DNA from: Rapana venosa
Lineage: Eukaryota; Mollusca; Gastropoda; Neogastropoda; Muricidae
Assembly (NCBI GenBank): GCA_028751875.1
Contig: CM054157.1
Coordinates: 1,393,973 to 1,457,972 of the forward strand
DNA: 64,000 nt
Direction: 5' to 3'
The position numbers were made by a program, and so were the translations under genes. Each line of letters opens with the position of its first letter. The stretch's first letter is position 1. The notes below the pieces were generated by a model. That model did not search any database and was not told the DNA's origin. It worked only from the letters and a program-made list of their open reading frames with translations. Shown piece after piece: positions 51,590 to 62,000 of this stretch.

Positions 51590-52905
51590 CACACACACAC
51601 ACACACGCACACATGCATGTATGCACACACACACAGTACACACACACACGCACATGCATGCGCACACACCAGCACAGACACACATGGCTTACACACACAC
51701 AGACACACATGACTTGATGAAAAAAGCAATTGCATTGCTTATTCAATGTACCGTCTGAAAATAAGTTTGATTTTTTGTTTGACTTTCACACACACAGTGA
51801 CATGCACAGTGACACACACACACAGTGACACACACAGTGACACACACACACACGAACACACACACACACAGAGTTTGGGCAATTAATAGAATTACGATTT
51901 TAGTGAAAAACAATAAGAGAGCAATTATGATATGTTAGGTCATAAATATCTGGGTTAAAAAAATTATTTTCCTTATTCATTGTGTTTTATTAAAACATAG
52001 ATTAACACTGTCTTTTGAATGCTTTTATAAGTCAATGTTCTTTTTTTTGTGAGGGCAGGATGAAAAACTGTGGTGTAAACTGAATCTTTTATCCTCAATA
52101 ATGGTCATTTTGACTTGACTTGAGACACACACACACATATGAAAAAAAAAGAATCTATGACTTTGTTTTATTAAAGTGCATCAACCTCCACACCCAGAGG
52201 CCTGATCATGGTGCTGAGGGAGACCCAAACAATGGAAAGGGTGATGGGATTAGATGGGAGAGGGGGCAGGAAAAAACAATATATCCCATACACATGTATG
52301 AAAACAGCCACACACACACACACACACACACACCACACACACACACACACACACTGCCTGTTTTAACACACACACACACACACACACACCCTTCATGAGA
52401 CTATAAACTGAGGCCCCTGTGCAACCCATGCAGAACATCTTGCGAACACATGAAATCCTGTTCCGCTTTTCTTAAGAGTAGGCCATTGTGCGCCAGTGGG
52501 AACAGATGGACAGAATTTACAAATGTAAAAAAGCACATAAGTGCTTATTCCATTATCCTCGATATAAAAGAATAAAATAAATAAATGAATAAAATAAAAT
52601 AACACACACACACACCAAAAGTACCACTTAAAAAAAAAAAAATTTTTAACCCTTTCTACAAAATGCAATCGGCCAATCCCACACAATGAAATTGTCAACA
52701 TCTGTCTTTATTAATTTATGAATGGATACAGCGGCTTACCCTTTCCTTCAACCTTCCTAAGGCCGCATTGACCTTGCAGCAGACGATTCCAAACAGTTTC
52801 CACTCCAACCCCCAGACAGCTTACAAGGCCCAAGCCAGTGATAACCACTCGACGCTTTCTGGAGGTTGACAAACGCCTAACAGTACTTACTGATAAATTT
52901 GCCAT
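42099..52905 (-). CDS. OXSM: OXSM, mitochondrial 3-oxoacyl-ACP synthase, complete (7 exons)
   Basis: OXSM condenses malonyl-ACP with acyl-ACP in mitochondrial type II fatty-acid synthesis, which supplies octanoate for lipoate and longer acyl-ACP for respiratory-complex assembly. Exons (minus): 52905-52740, 51418-51218, 48992-48835, 47001-46817, 45175-45049, 44427-44199, 42352-42099; phases agree. The product is 439 residues (human 459). Residues 1-20 are Arg/Ser-rich without acids, fitting a mitochondrial presequence, before [19 protein letters not shown]. The triad is visible: Cys185 in VSTACTTGA, His326 in [11 protein letters not shown], His360 in [11 protein letters not shown], and Lys355 in SSKG. 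It ends [17 protein letters not shown]. The upstream frame has a stop (TAG near 53021) before this ATG. It is head to head with a WD40 gene. Confidence 0.96.
42484..42600 (-). mobile_element. SINE-1 tail b fragment, minus
   Basis: It contains CCTCAGCTAGAGCTCTGAGG, GTGGTGAGATTTTGTG and GAGGTAGCCACATTCCGACT. It is inside OXSM intron 6. The SINE-1 body is absent. Confidence 0.72.
42601..43654. other. OXSM intron 6, unique part
   Basis: AT-rich with a TA run (42713-42738) and a roughly 110-bp duplicated block: GGAAATTATGTGATGGAAAT at 43387 and again, slightly changed, at 43500, each followed by CCCCTTTTCCATCACTCTCT. No gene is seen. Confidence 0.55.
43655..43800 (+). mobile_element. SINE-2 3' fragment
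   Basis: It contains AGTGACAAGCACAGGAGAAG and ACCAGGCACTACTTATCTCA, matching the end of SINE-2. The head is missing. Confidence 0.6.
43980..44100. repeat. TG microsatellite
   Basis: A GA run then TG repeats with GCATGC interruptions, in OXSM intron 6. Confidence 0.85.
44199..44427 (-). CDS. OXSM: OXSM exon 6
   Basis: It begins [20 protein letters not shown], holds [18 protein letters not shown] with the first catalytic His, and ends SSK with a split Gly at donor GTAGTG. The acceptor is GTGCCCAG. The exon is much more GC-rich than its introns. Confidence 0.97.
44735..44985 (+). repeat. Dispersed repeat H, long copy
   Basis: It contains CAACCATGACAAGCTCTTAG, CAAGCTTCTCATCCAGTGTG and CTTCTGGGTGACCCCCAGTG. 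It lies in OXSM intron 5, opposite in strand to the gene. Confidence 0.75.
45049..45175 (-). CDS. OXSM: OXSM exon 5
   Basis: It completes a split Arg, then [20 protein letters not shown] and [17 protein letters not shown]. The RPFD..R.GFVM.EGAG block is a KAS signature. Acceptor ATGCTCAG was chosen because it keeps the frame; further AGs just upstream do not. Donor GTGGGT. Confidence 0.94.
45300..45880. other. OXSM intron 4, unrecognised
   Basis: It contains a palindromic GTCGTTTTCGACGATGAC at 45349 and a unique region to 45680, then CA-rich sequence. I do not recognise a gene. The palindrome may mark a mobile-element end. Confidence 0.4.
45882..46620. mobile_element. piggyBac-like relic, interrupted
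   Basis: It starts TTAACTCTTCTATTGTTG, a decayed form of the TTAACCCTCTTGTTGTTGG end at 49255. About 250 bp with TATCAAGCTGAAATTTTGTC and ATTTGTACATGCATTTCTAA matches 49378-49520. Repeat G (46150-46340) is inserted in it. The right end runs into a short SINE tail b-like piece. Confidence 0.65.
46150..46340. repeat. Dispersed repeat G, second copy
   Basis: It contains GTCAGTGTCCCCCACTTTCA, AAGGAACTGACCACACTTGG and GTGACTGAGTTATGCTGAAT, matching 11560-11745. Confidence 0.7.
46690..46775. repeat. CA microsatellite
   Basis: A near-perfect CA run in OXSM intron 4, about 40 bp from the exon 4 donor. Confidence 0.9.
46817..47001 (-). CDS. OXSM: OXSM exon 4 (active-site Cys)
   Basis: It begins [20 protein letters not shown], with the nucleophile Cys185, then [20 protein letters not shown] and ends in a split Arg at GTGAGT. 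The acceptor GTGTCACCAG is preceded by an inserted CR1/L2-like LINE only about 15 bp away. Confidence 0.97.
47017..47560 (-). mobile_element. CR1/L2-like LINE, 3' end, minus
   Basis: On the minus strand it encodes the same C-terminus as 6413-6860 ([18 protein letters not shown], SLKTHLFQT). The 3' UTR ends with the complement of GCGCTGTATAAATTCC and ATT repeats. CA and G-rich repeats (47150-47290) interrupt the UTR. Sequence to about 47730 may belong to the same element. Confidence 0.82.
47949..48365. repeat. CACTG/CACTA pentamer satellite
   Basis: About 80 five-base units: CACTG, CACTA and CAACA, with blocks of pure CACTG (48120-48205), a CACGG block (48214-48246) and a CCCTA block (48332-48353). 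It is in OXSM intron 3. Confidence 0.95.
48405..48805 (+). mobile_element. SINE-1, near full length, tail type b
   Basis: The head GGGTAGCTTAGTGGTAAGAG is followed by AAGTCCTTTGGATGAGACTA, a body and tail b (AAGTAGGAATAATTATGCTG, CTCACCATTGGTGAACCTTG). It ends about 30 bp from the OXSM exon 3 donor. Confidence 0.8.
48835..48992 (-). CDS. OXSM: OXSM exon 3
   Basis: It begins by completing a split Gly, then [40 protein letters not shown] and LVHGLK. The FVPxILxNxAAGxVS block is a mitochondrial KAS signature. Phase 0 at donor GTGAGA. Confidence 0.96.
49259..50721 (-). mobile_element. piggyBac-like element, TTAA-flanked, 1463 bp
   Basis: TTAA lies on both sides (49255-49258, 50722-50725). The ends CCCTCTTGTTG and ACAAGAGGG form a 9-bp inverted repeat. 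The right end has two subterminal GTCGGCTGCGG repeats (50647, 50690). Length and layout match the element at 39114-40587. A minus-strand Glu-rich frame ([20 protein letters not shown], near 50310-50250) may be a transposase N-terminus remnant. No DDE core is seen. Confidence 0.72.
50726..51217. other. OXSM intron 2, unique part
   Basis: AT-rich; no gene or repeat recognised. Confidence 0.55.
51218..51418 (-). CDS. OXSM: OXSM exon 2
   Basis: It completes a split Gly, then [40 protein letters not shown] and [14 protein letters not shown]. It aligns with the less conserved N-terminal half of the KAS fold. The 30-bp donor-side region is repeated: CATAACCTGCAGTGAGA occurs three times at about 51413-51495, so the acceptor is triplicated. 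Confidence 0.92.
51413..51502 (-). repeat. Triplicated OXSM exon 2 acceptor
   Basis: TTCATAACCTGCAGTGAGA followed by AGACAGTGTCTG occurs three times in tandem (about 33-bp units). On the minus strand each gives a CACTGCAG acceptor-like site. Only the innermost (51418) directly joins the conserved coding block. The last copy varies. Confidence 0.85.
51535..51720. repeat. CA microsatellite
   Basis: CA repeats with ATGCATG interruptions, in OXSM intron 1. Another CA/GACA tract is at 51787-51870. Confidence 0.9.
52120..52384. other. OXSM intron 1, CA-rich and unique sequence
   Basis: It holds unique sequence (52140-52300) and CA tracts (52308-52390). No gene is recognised. Confidence 0.5.
52385..52600 (+). 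mobile_element. SINE-1 3' half, tail type a
   Basis: It contains TTCATGAGACTATAAACTGA, AGAACATCTTGCGAACACAT and GTGCTTATTCCATTATCCTC, then AATAAA repeats. It is in OXSM intron 1. Confidence 0.8.
52740..52905 (-). CDS. OXSM: OXSM exon 1
   Basis: It starts ATG at 52905 (context AGAATGGCA), giving [20 protein letters not shown], then [20 protein letters not shown]. It ends in a split Gly at donor GTAAGC. The first 20 residues suit a mitochondrial targeting peptide. An upstream short frame ends two bases before this ATG. Confidence 0.94.
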
Positions 52906-53364
52906 TCTCACGTTCTTCTTGTATCCATGAAGGTAGATTTTGTGAACGCTCTGGCTATTTTCTGACAGAAAAATCGGGCAAAAATTAAAGAACTTGTTTC
53001 AGTCAAAGAGAAATCGAATCTAGAAGAGAACCATGTTGCAGGCTCGCAGTGAAGGCTTTTCCTTGTCCACTCTTTTATTTCCACTTTTGTCGCTGTAATG
53101 GATATTAGACTACACCTTGCCCAATCAGTTAAATTATGTGTAATTTTAAAGTAAAGAAAACTAATAAATAGATATTTATTTCAGCAAGTTTTTTTTTCAG
53201 AATTACACTCCGGTACTATTCTGACTGAAATAGTTTACTTGGAGGCAAGGAGACGGGAAACCGGTAATTTCGAGTCTGTGGTTAGACGTAAATCAACAGA
53301 TTACCGAACACGTTTGTGCTTCAATATCACAAGTCGCAAGACTGTGAACACGTTTTGAGTCAAA
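52906..53364. promoter_or_regulatory. Bidirectional promoter candidate, OXSM / WD40 gene
   Basis: The 459 bp between the two divergent start codons contain no SINE, LINE or microsatellite, unlike nearly all other non-coding sequence here. No TATA box is placed convincingly for either gene. A shared promoter is inferred from layout. Confidence 0.55.
52908..52928 (-). other. Upstream short ORF before OXSM
   Basis: On the minus strand ATG at 52928 opens a 6-codon frame (MDTRRT) that ends at TGA (52910-52908), two bases before the OXSM ATG. Whether it is transcribed depends on the start site. Confidence 0.4.
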
Positions 53365-53480
53365 ATGAGTGTGTTATCAATAGATCAGCTTTCACATAGG
53401 AGCGAAGACAGTGACTTCAGCTTCAAGACTGGAAAAAGTGGACCGTACCTGGAAGGCAACTTGAAATTGATAGACACCAT
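53365..53480 (+). CDS. WD40 gene exon 1
   Basis: It encodes MSVLSIDQLSHRSEDSDFSF then KTGKSGPYLEGNLKLIDT and a split Ile/Met codon at GTGAGT. It has no domain of its own and is Ser/Asp-rich. Linkage to exon 2 rests on phase (AT plus A gives Ile) and on the sense of the LKLIDTIECPADVMC junction. Confidence 0.65.
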
Positions 53481-55899
53481 GTGAGTGTTCAAAGTAATTT
53501 TGTGGTAGCGTTGTGTAGTTGCACTGTTGTTTGTGGTTGTGGTATCATTAATGGTACATACTTACAGCAGAGTAGTTGTGGTGGTGATGGAACAACAGAG
53601 GAAGATTATTTTGCTCAGAGGATGGATGCCAAAAAACAAAACAAAACAAAACAAAAAAAGGGGGGGGGGGGGGGGGAGGGGAGGTACCATTTATTTTTTT
53701 AGGTTGTCGTCGAGACATCAGCATGAGTTTTTCCCATCAATTATTCAAAATATTCGTTTCAGACAGCCGTAACAATGCGTATGCTATTTTGTCAGATCAA
53801 ATAGGAGTATAATCAAAATGTTGGCTGAACAAGGCAGTCCAGTAGATGATGATGATGGAGCAGTAGTAGAAGTAGTAGTAGTAGTGGTGGTGGTGGTGGT
53901 GGTGGTGTAGGTGTAGGTGTAGGGGCTTATTCAAGCCCATCATCCTCATGACTTATTGCATGTCCCATCCATAATGATTGGGTTAAAAAAAATTATATAT
54001 TTTTTTACACTGATTCCTCTTCAAAGGATGCTAATTTATCATTGATCAAATGTTTACTCAAACACCCCCCCAAAAAAAACAACAACAACAAACCCCAACA
54101 ACAACAGAACAACAACAACAAAACTGTAAAGTTGTCATTGCTGTCCAGAAGATTCTTGAATTTGTTAACTCTCAGAGGACGGCTGTCCGCTATAGCGGAT
54201 CGGTGTAAAGCCACGGTTTCGAACGACTCGCCGCTATAGCGGATTTGCTTTTTGCAGATTTTTCATGTGTCGGCCGCATGATACTATGACTTGTGCAGCT
54301 CAACATAGCTTCGTTAGCCTGTCCAACGTCGAATGCAGTGCATTGTCGGGTGATTCCGTGTGTTCCGAGCTCATTGTTTGCAGTTGTAGAGAGTAGCCGA
54401 CATGCCCAGCATGTTTGCATATGTGTCAGAAGCAAAATAGAAGGGATCAGATTAGGTCTCCATGACCGGCGTTTTACTAAAGTGAGAGCTTCAATTTTTA
54501 TATATGTACTAACCCAGTATGTTATACATAAGTTCAGAACATTTCATTTTCTTACTATGTGTTACGTATTTTTTATGATTTTTTTTACTAACCATTACAA
54601 ATGGGCCGTCTGTGGGGGAAAGCAAGGGAGAGAATTGGCCATCCCGAGTGAGTTAATATTGTTGATGATCCTCATCATTGTGACAACTGATATAATATGG
54701 GTATTTGTTTTCATTCTTTGTTTCTTGTCTGTTCTGAAACTTTCTATCATCACTGATGATGTATGTGATTATTGTTTAGTGTTATAGATGAGATGATGAT
54801 GAGAATACCTTTAGAATTTAAAGACACCCCCCCCCCCCCCTCCCCAAGAAACACAGAAACAAAATAGAAAAAGACAAATTGACAAGCACACCTCCCCCCC
54901 CCCCAAAAAAAAAAAAATTCAAGTTTCTTGCTAGACAAAACCTAGGATCTTGACCTAACTGAAGTGACTAATGAGCTGCACAACTGCCATAGTTCTGTCA
55001 GGTTGTCTCAGAAGTGCAAAAAGAGAAGGTGTTTTTTCATAAAAATTCAGGCCCAACCAAAAAGAAAAAAAAAATCGTAGTGCAGCATCAGATAGTAACA
55101 AACATGTTCAGGATAAAAGGCTTCAGCATATAGGGTAAAAATAAACCTCAGGCAATGAAGTAATATGGTCTGGAACAGTTTAATTCACAGAAAAATATTC
55201 TGATAGTCTCCTAAGGATCAACTATCAAGTTATAATACAAGGGTGAATCCCACAGACAATTGTAACTCTGTGTCAGTTTCTTTTGTTATTATGAATCATA
55301 GAGTTAAAAACAGAAAAGAAAAAAGATTTTTTTTTTTTAAGTTGCTGTTTGTGTGTGTTGGAACACAGTTCTGCTGACAAGGACTAGATTTGTTCAAGTG
55401 TTAGGAGTCTGCTAAGGGTGAAACAGTTGTCACTTGCTTTTGATCCTGTTTACAAATAGAAGTCTTCTTCATGAGAGTGTGTTCTTTAGTTTAATGCCGT
55501 CCACATGCGAATTCTAAAAAACCTTATCACCAATCAGAAACATTGAATTATAAAGTATCTTTCAGAAACCAGTAAAGCAAACTTTCCGGTCAAATTCAGC
55601 AGTGCCTGTGGATTACTATAAGCTGATGAGGTCATAGAGGAACACTGATAACAGTTGATTCTGTGAAAGATAAGTATTCCTGAAACATTCTTTTTTATTT
55701 TTTATTTAGATAGATAACAGACAGACATATAGGGAGACAGACATACAGGCAGACTGACATACAGACAGACAAATAAATAAGATAGATAAACAGACAGGTA
55801 GACCAATTAACTGTTAGTGATAGAGATAAACAGAGACAGACTGAAGGGGGTGGGGTGGGTGAGAGCAATAGACATTTCACACACACCCATGCATGCGTG

Positions 55900-55930
<31 letters not shown>

Positions 55931-56103
55931 GCACAGATAAACACAGACAGACAGACAGACAGACACACACCTGCACAGATAGACACAGACACACAGACAT
56001 ACAGATAGATACACAAACAACACACACTCACTCACTCACTCACTCACTCACTCACACACACACACACACACACACCCACACCCACACACACACAACACAC
56101 ACA

Positions 56104-56160
<57 letters not shown>

Positions 56161-57221
56161 GGCCTTCTGTCAGCACTGAAAGAGATGGAGTGCCTGTTGC
56201 AGTAATCTGCACTGTGTGCATTGTGTGCTGAAGAGAACTCCACCATTTGTCAGTGTCAGGGTCCAGTTTATCTTGTTCTCAAGATTTGTTTATCCCGCTA
56301 TTTGAAAGGCACTATGGCCAACTGATAAAGACCAGTTGACTTCAGTCCTGTGGGTCCATGAAGTCATGGATTTGAATTTCAACAGCCGTATCTGGTGAAT
56401 TAAGGATGCAAAATTTGAGTCTCTCAGGTCAGCTCAAAGTGCAGACTTGCTAGCCTCTTAATTACCTTTGTTTAGATACAGAAGATCAAATATGCACAAT
56501 GTTAAAGATCCCCCTATTCATGTCAGTATCTGATGCGTTACAGCAGCATGAACATAAAAAGTATGCATTCTGTACCCAAAAAAAAGCTGCTCTGAAGTTG
56601 GAATGTGTTGATTGAGGGCAAACATTCTGTAGAGTTATGAGCACAAGAAAAGACCAGGCTCAATAAGGAAACACAGAGAAGGGAAGAAAATATCTTTATC
56701 TGCTTAAAACTCACTTCATCCAAATGTTTCTGATCAGAAATGTTCATAACACAGCTGTTTCATACAAATACTTCCAATTAGGAATTTGATATTGTGATTT
56801 TTCTTTTGCACTAGGTAAGGGATTGTAATAATATTATATGCTAATAACAGATTTTCTGGTCAATTTTTCTGTATACAATACATACATGTATGTAGGAAAC
56901 CTGATCAACACCACCACTCCTCACTCCTCACTTTGCAGATGTGTACATCACCTCAAGATTATCAATCCACCAAGTTGACCTCAATCTTCAAGTCGTAAAA
57001 GACCAATGGTATTATGGCTATCACCTGCTTCTATTGCAATGTCAGGTTCTCTTTGTGTCACCAGTACAATAGAGCTTTCAGTGTTTTATTCCATACAAAT
57101 CTTTTCCCATTCATTGTATAGTGCTTTTACAAGATCTATTGTGAGAATTTGGTATTCAATCTGTTTACAGTATATGGGTTGCATTCAAAGCTTCAAGACA
57201 GTCCTGGCTTCTGTTCTATAA

Positions 57222-57253
<32 letters not shown>

Positions 57254-57276
57254 TCACATATTGTATGTGTGCATAG

Positions 57277-57310
<34 letters not shown>

Positions 57311-57320
57311 ACACACACAC

Positions 57321-57369
<49 letters not shown>

Positions 57370-58971
57370 TTCTCCCCCAACAATAAGCATGTGGAGTGTT
57401 TTGAGTTCATGACATCTGATATCAGCACCCAGAGCTGGCAAGAACTGAACCTTACAACGGACACTTGGCAAAAACAAGAGTTTTCTTTTACCACCATGAT
57501 AGTATGGCTGCCAGTGTGTTGACTCAGGGGAAGTAGATCAGGCCAAGTGGAGACAATGGGATCTTATGTCAACAGTCTTGCTTTAAGAGTACATGACATC
57601 TGTCGTTTTTTTTCCTTCTTGTTTTGTTGTTGTTGTTTTTCCTCAGCTAGAGCATAAAGGTTCACTAATGGGGATATTTTTTATTTTTGTGACCCCCCCC
57701 CCCCTCCCAACAATTAAATTTAAGGTAGCCACATTCCAACTTTGGGAATACAGTTAGAAATTGGGTCTGTCAACTTTTCCTAGGACAGTCGGGATGTGTG
57801 TTCAGGTGAAGTTTGTTTTTTGGACATGCGCTAGTTTGTAAGCACACAGGTCTGACTGATTTAGAGTCTTCCCTAAAAGCACTTGACATTCAGTTTGGTT
57901 TTCCCATCAAACTGGGAAGAAAGGGAAATGTTGGGAATCAAACCCAGAATCTCACAGTTTACTTGTTAGGCAGGTGAATGCCTATACTGCCAGCCACATT
58001 CCTTTCTAGATCTATTGTTTGATTACCAACACAACCTTAACTGGTTTTGGTTGTTGGATGGAATTTTTATACTCTTTCATGTTGACATTATTATGCATAA
58101 AATGATAGTGTGTGTGTGCATGCGCATGTGTGCACGCATGCGTGTAAATGCACTTTATGTGTACACTTCCCTCTCCCCTTTCCTAGGAATGAAGATAATG
58201 TGTAAACAATGAGATTGAAACATGGCCAGAAAGATAGCAGCTCCTTCAGTGTAAATATTGACTGGTGGGAACTGTGCTTCATGTAGATTGTGAGGAAAGA
58301 GAAAATGCCTAGTGTTTCCAAAGTGTGAACCAGTCATACTCTGTAGAGGGAAACTAGGAAGAAGCAATACAAAGTTCTTTAACAGGTTTCCATATTTTTA
58401 CTTGGCATCCATCATCTCCTTACATGAACTACCTACTCCTGTACAAATATTTGCATGTGCACATACACATTTGCATTTATACATGCACACACGCACACAT
58501 GTATGCACACATGCACATGCATGCAGGCACATCCCCCCCCCCCCCCCCACACACACACACTCACTCACTCACTCACTCACTCACATGGAATGGCCTGGTG
58601 GTTAGCTTGATTGCTAGTGATTTTCTGACCTGAGTTCAATTCCCGTTCAAGAGGATTTTTTGTCTGGAGCTAACATCAGTGCTGACTCCACTCCCTCCAA
58701 AAGTCCTTCGGATGAGACTATAAACCAATGTCCCATATTGTGCTCACATTAATACCTGTTCTGCTTTTCAGAGGAGTAGGCCATTGTGTGCCGGTAGGAA
58801 CGGATGACGAAATTTACAAAACTACATACACACGGGGACTGGATGTAAAAATGCACACAACTGCTTATTCCATTATCCTTGAAATAAAGGAATAAATAAA
58901 TAAATAAATAAAACTCACATGCTCACATACTGATACATAATACATACACACATTCACATGAGTGCACACTT

Positions 58972-59006
<35 letters not shown>

Positions 59007-62000
59007 ATCATTCAATGGTATAACAAATATGGAGGAAGCCCCCCACCCCCCACCCCCACAAAAAGCAACAAAACAAACAAGAACAAAACAAAAACACAAC
59101 AAAACAGCAAAACATATTTTAAATAAAACACCAACAGCAACAATCCAAAATACAACTAGAACAAGCTTATAGTTAAACTACTTCCCAATGTGGGATGTGT
59201 CAATGACCTGATCCTTGGAGCCAAAACACTTGACCACACAGAACAACAGCCATAGGTCCAGTTGACTGTTGTTAAATATGAACAGTGTTAAGTACACATG
59301 CAGATCTAGTTAACAGGCAACACCAACAAAAAAAAGTAGAAAAAAAAGCCAGAACAAGTACCAGTGCATTTGCGTACTGTATGTATACACTGGTTAAATA
59401 TTTGCTATACAATTTTTAATAGATTTTCTTCTCCCCCCCCCCCCCCCCTCCCTTTAAAAAAACAAAACTTACTGGCTAATCCCCTTCAAAGCCCAAGCTG
59501 TGCAAGAATGCAGGCAAGCAGGCACGCATGCACACACACACACACCATTTAGTAGATGGGGTTATGGCCGGTATGGAAAAAACAGGATTTATTGACACAA
59601 TAAGCAACTAAAACTGGAGAAAAACAAATACAACATTGTTCTGCTGAGATAGTGATATGGTCAAATCTAGTTGTATTTAGTTAAATGGTTATTCAGAACA
59701 TGAAAACATGCGGCACAGCTATCAGCATACATGAACTTTGATTTGTGCATTGATTTGTTTGCTTTACAAGATTCAGCACTGTATAAATACCATGCATTGT
59801 TATTATCATTAGGAACTTACTGGACCCAGCAAGTTTCTTCCCTGTTTTTTTCACAAGATCCTGTCCATTACAGTAGCAAAATAACAACAATTTCTTTTAC
59901 CCTAATGAGATGCCGTGATGGTAAGGTGACAAACACACTTAACACACAGCCAGTCTAGCAAAATCTCTTCTGATTGGGTACTTTTGTAAGAAAAATAGAA
60001 CAGTGTAGATATAATTGTCTTATAACATCATTATGGTGTCTCACCTTGGTCCCTCAAAAAGACTTAAATTTCACATTTCTGATGAGAAACATTTACATGA
60101 ATGGAAACAGTTGTATGCTGAACAATTCCAAATGGGAATGTTTGGACAGAGTGAGTTAAAAGTAGCACAAGGGGCGGCATAGCCTAGTGGTTAGAATGTT
60201 GAGCTTGTGATCTGCCAGTGTGTGTGTGTTGGGGGGGGGGGGGGGGAGGGGCACTATAAGCTGTTAGCTTGTTGCTGCTTTTTTCTTTCTTCTTTTTTTG
60301 GGTCCATTCTGCAGCTAGAGATTTGAAGTTCACCGATAGTGAGATTTTTCATATAGACATTAATATCAAACTGGTTCTGTCACTTTTTTCATCCCTGAAC
60401 AAGAGCTCCAAGGTTACCCAATAATGAGATCTTGCATACTATTTGCCCACCATTAAGGTAGCTGCATTCTAACTTCATTTATGATGTCTAAACACAAAAC
60501 CAGTACGTATGTGTTTATTTAAACTTTGTCATCTGTTCTTACCAGCTACAAATGCTTACTCTTCCAAAATGAGGGACTTTTTAAACTTGTGCTCAAGATG
60601 TTCTGAGTGTGTTCGCACATGAGACGTTGATCTATAGTCTCATCCAAAGTACTTTCAGGGGACTGGAGTTGGCACTGATGGTGACTCCATAGGAAAAATC
60701 CTCTCAAATGGTGGTGGATCAGAAATAGGGGTAGCTCAAAAATGGTGGTGGTTCAAAAGTCCTCTCAAATGGTGGTGGTTCCAAAGTCCTCAGATGGTGG
60801 TGGTTCAAAAGTCCTCAGATGGTGGTGGTTCAAAAGTCCTCTCAAATGGTGGTGGTTCAAAAGTCCTCTCAAACGGTGGTGGTTCCAAAGTCCTCAGATG
60901 GTGGTGGTTCAAAAGTCCTCAGATGGTGGTGGTTCAAAAGTCCTCTCAAATGGTGGTGGTTCAAAAGTCCTCTCAAATGGTGGTGGTTCAAAAGTCCTCA
61001 GATGGTGGTGGTTCAAAAGTCCTCAGATGGTGGTGGTTCAAAAGTCCTCTCAAATGGTGGTGGCTCAAAAAACCTCTCAGATGGTTGTGGTTCAAAAGTC
61101 CTCAGATGGTGGTGGCTCAAAAGTCCTCTCAAACGGTGGTGGTTCAAAAGTCCTCTCAAACAGTGGTGGCTCAAAAGTCCTCTCAAACAGTGGTGGCTCA
61201 AAAGACCTCTCAAACGGTGGTGGTTCAATACTCCTCTCAAATGGTGGTGGTTCAAAAGTCCTCTCCAATGGTGGTGGTTCAAAAGTCCTCTCCAATGGTG
61301 GTGCTTCAAAAGTCCTCTCAGATGGTTGTGGTTCAAAAGTCCTCTCAGATGGTTGTGGTTCAAAAGTCCTCTCAGATGGTTGTGGTTCAACAGTCCTCTC
61401 CAATGGTGGTGGTTCAAAAGTCCTCTCAGATGGTTGTGGTTCAAAAGTCCTCCCCAATGGTGGTGGTTCAAAAGTCCTCTCAGATGGTTGTGGTTCAAAA
61501 GTCCTCTCCAATGGTGGTGGTTCAAAAGTCCTCTCCAATGGTGGTGGTTCAAAAGTCCTCCCCAATGGTGGTGGTTCAAAAGTCCTCTCAGATGGTTGTG
61601 GTTCAAAAGTCCTCTCCAATGGTGGTGGTTCAAAAGTCCTCTCCAATGGTGGTGGTTCAAAAGTCCTCTCCAATGGTGGTGGTTCAAAAGTCCTCTCCAA
61701 TGGTGGTGGTTCAAAAGTCCTCTCAGATGGTTGTGGTTCAAAAGTCCTCTCCAATGGTGGTGGTTCAAAAGTCCTCTCAGATGGTTGTGGTTTAAAAGTC
61801 CTCTCCAATGGTGGTGCTTCAAAAGTCCTCTCCAATGGTGGTGGTTCAAAAGTCCTCTCAGATGGTTGTGGTTCAAAAGTCCTCTCAAACAGTGGTGGCT
61901 CAAAAGTCCTCTCAAACAGTGGTGGCTCAAAAGACCTCTCAAACGGTGGTGGTTCAATACTCCTCTCAAATGGTGGTGGTTCAAAAGTCCTCTCCAATGG

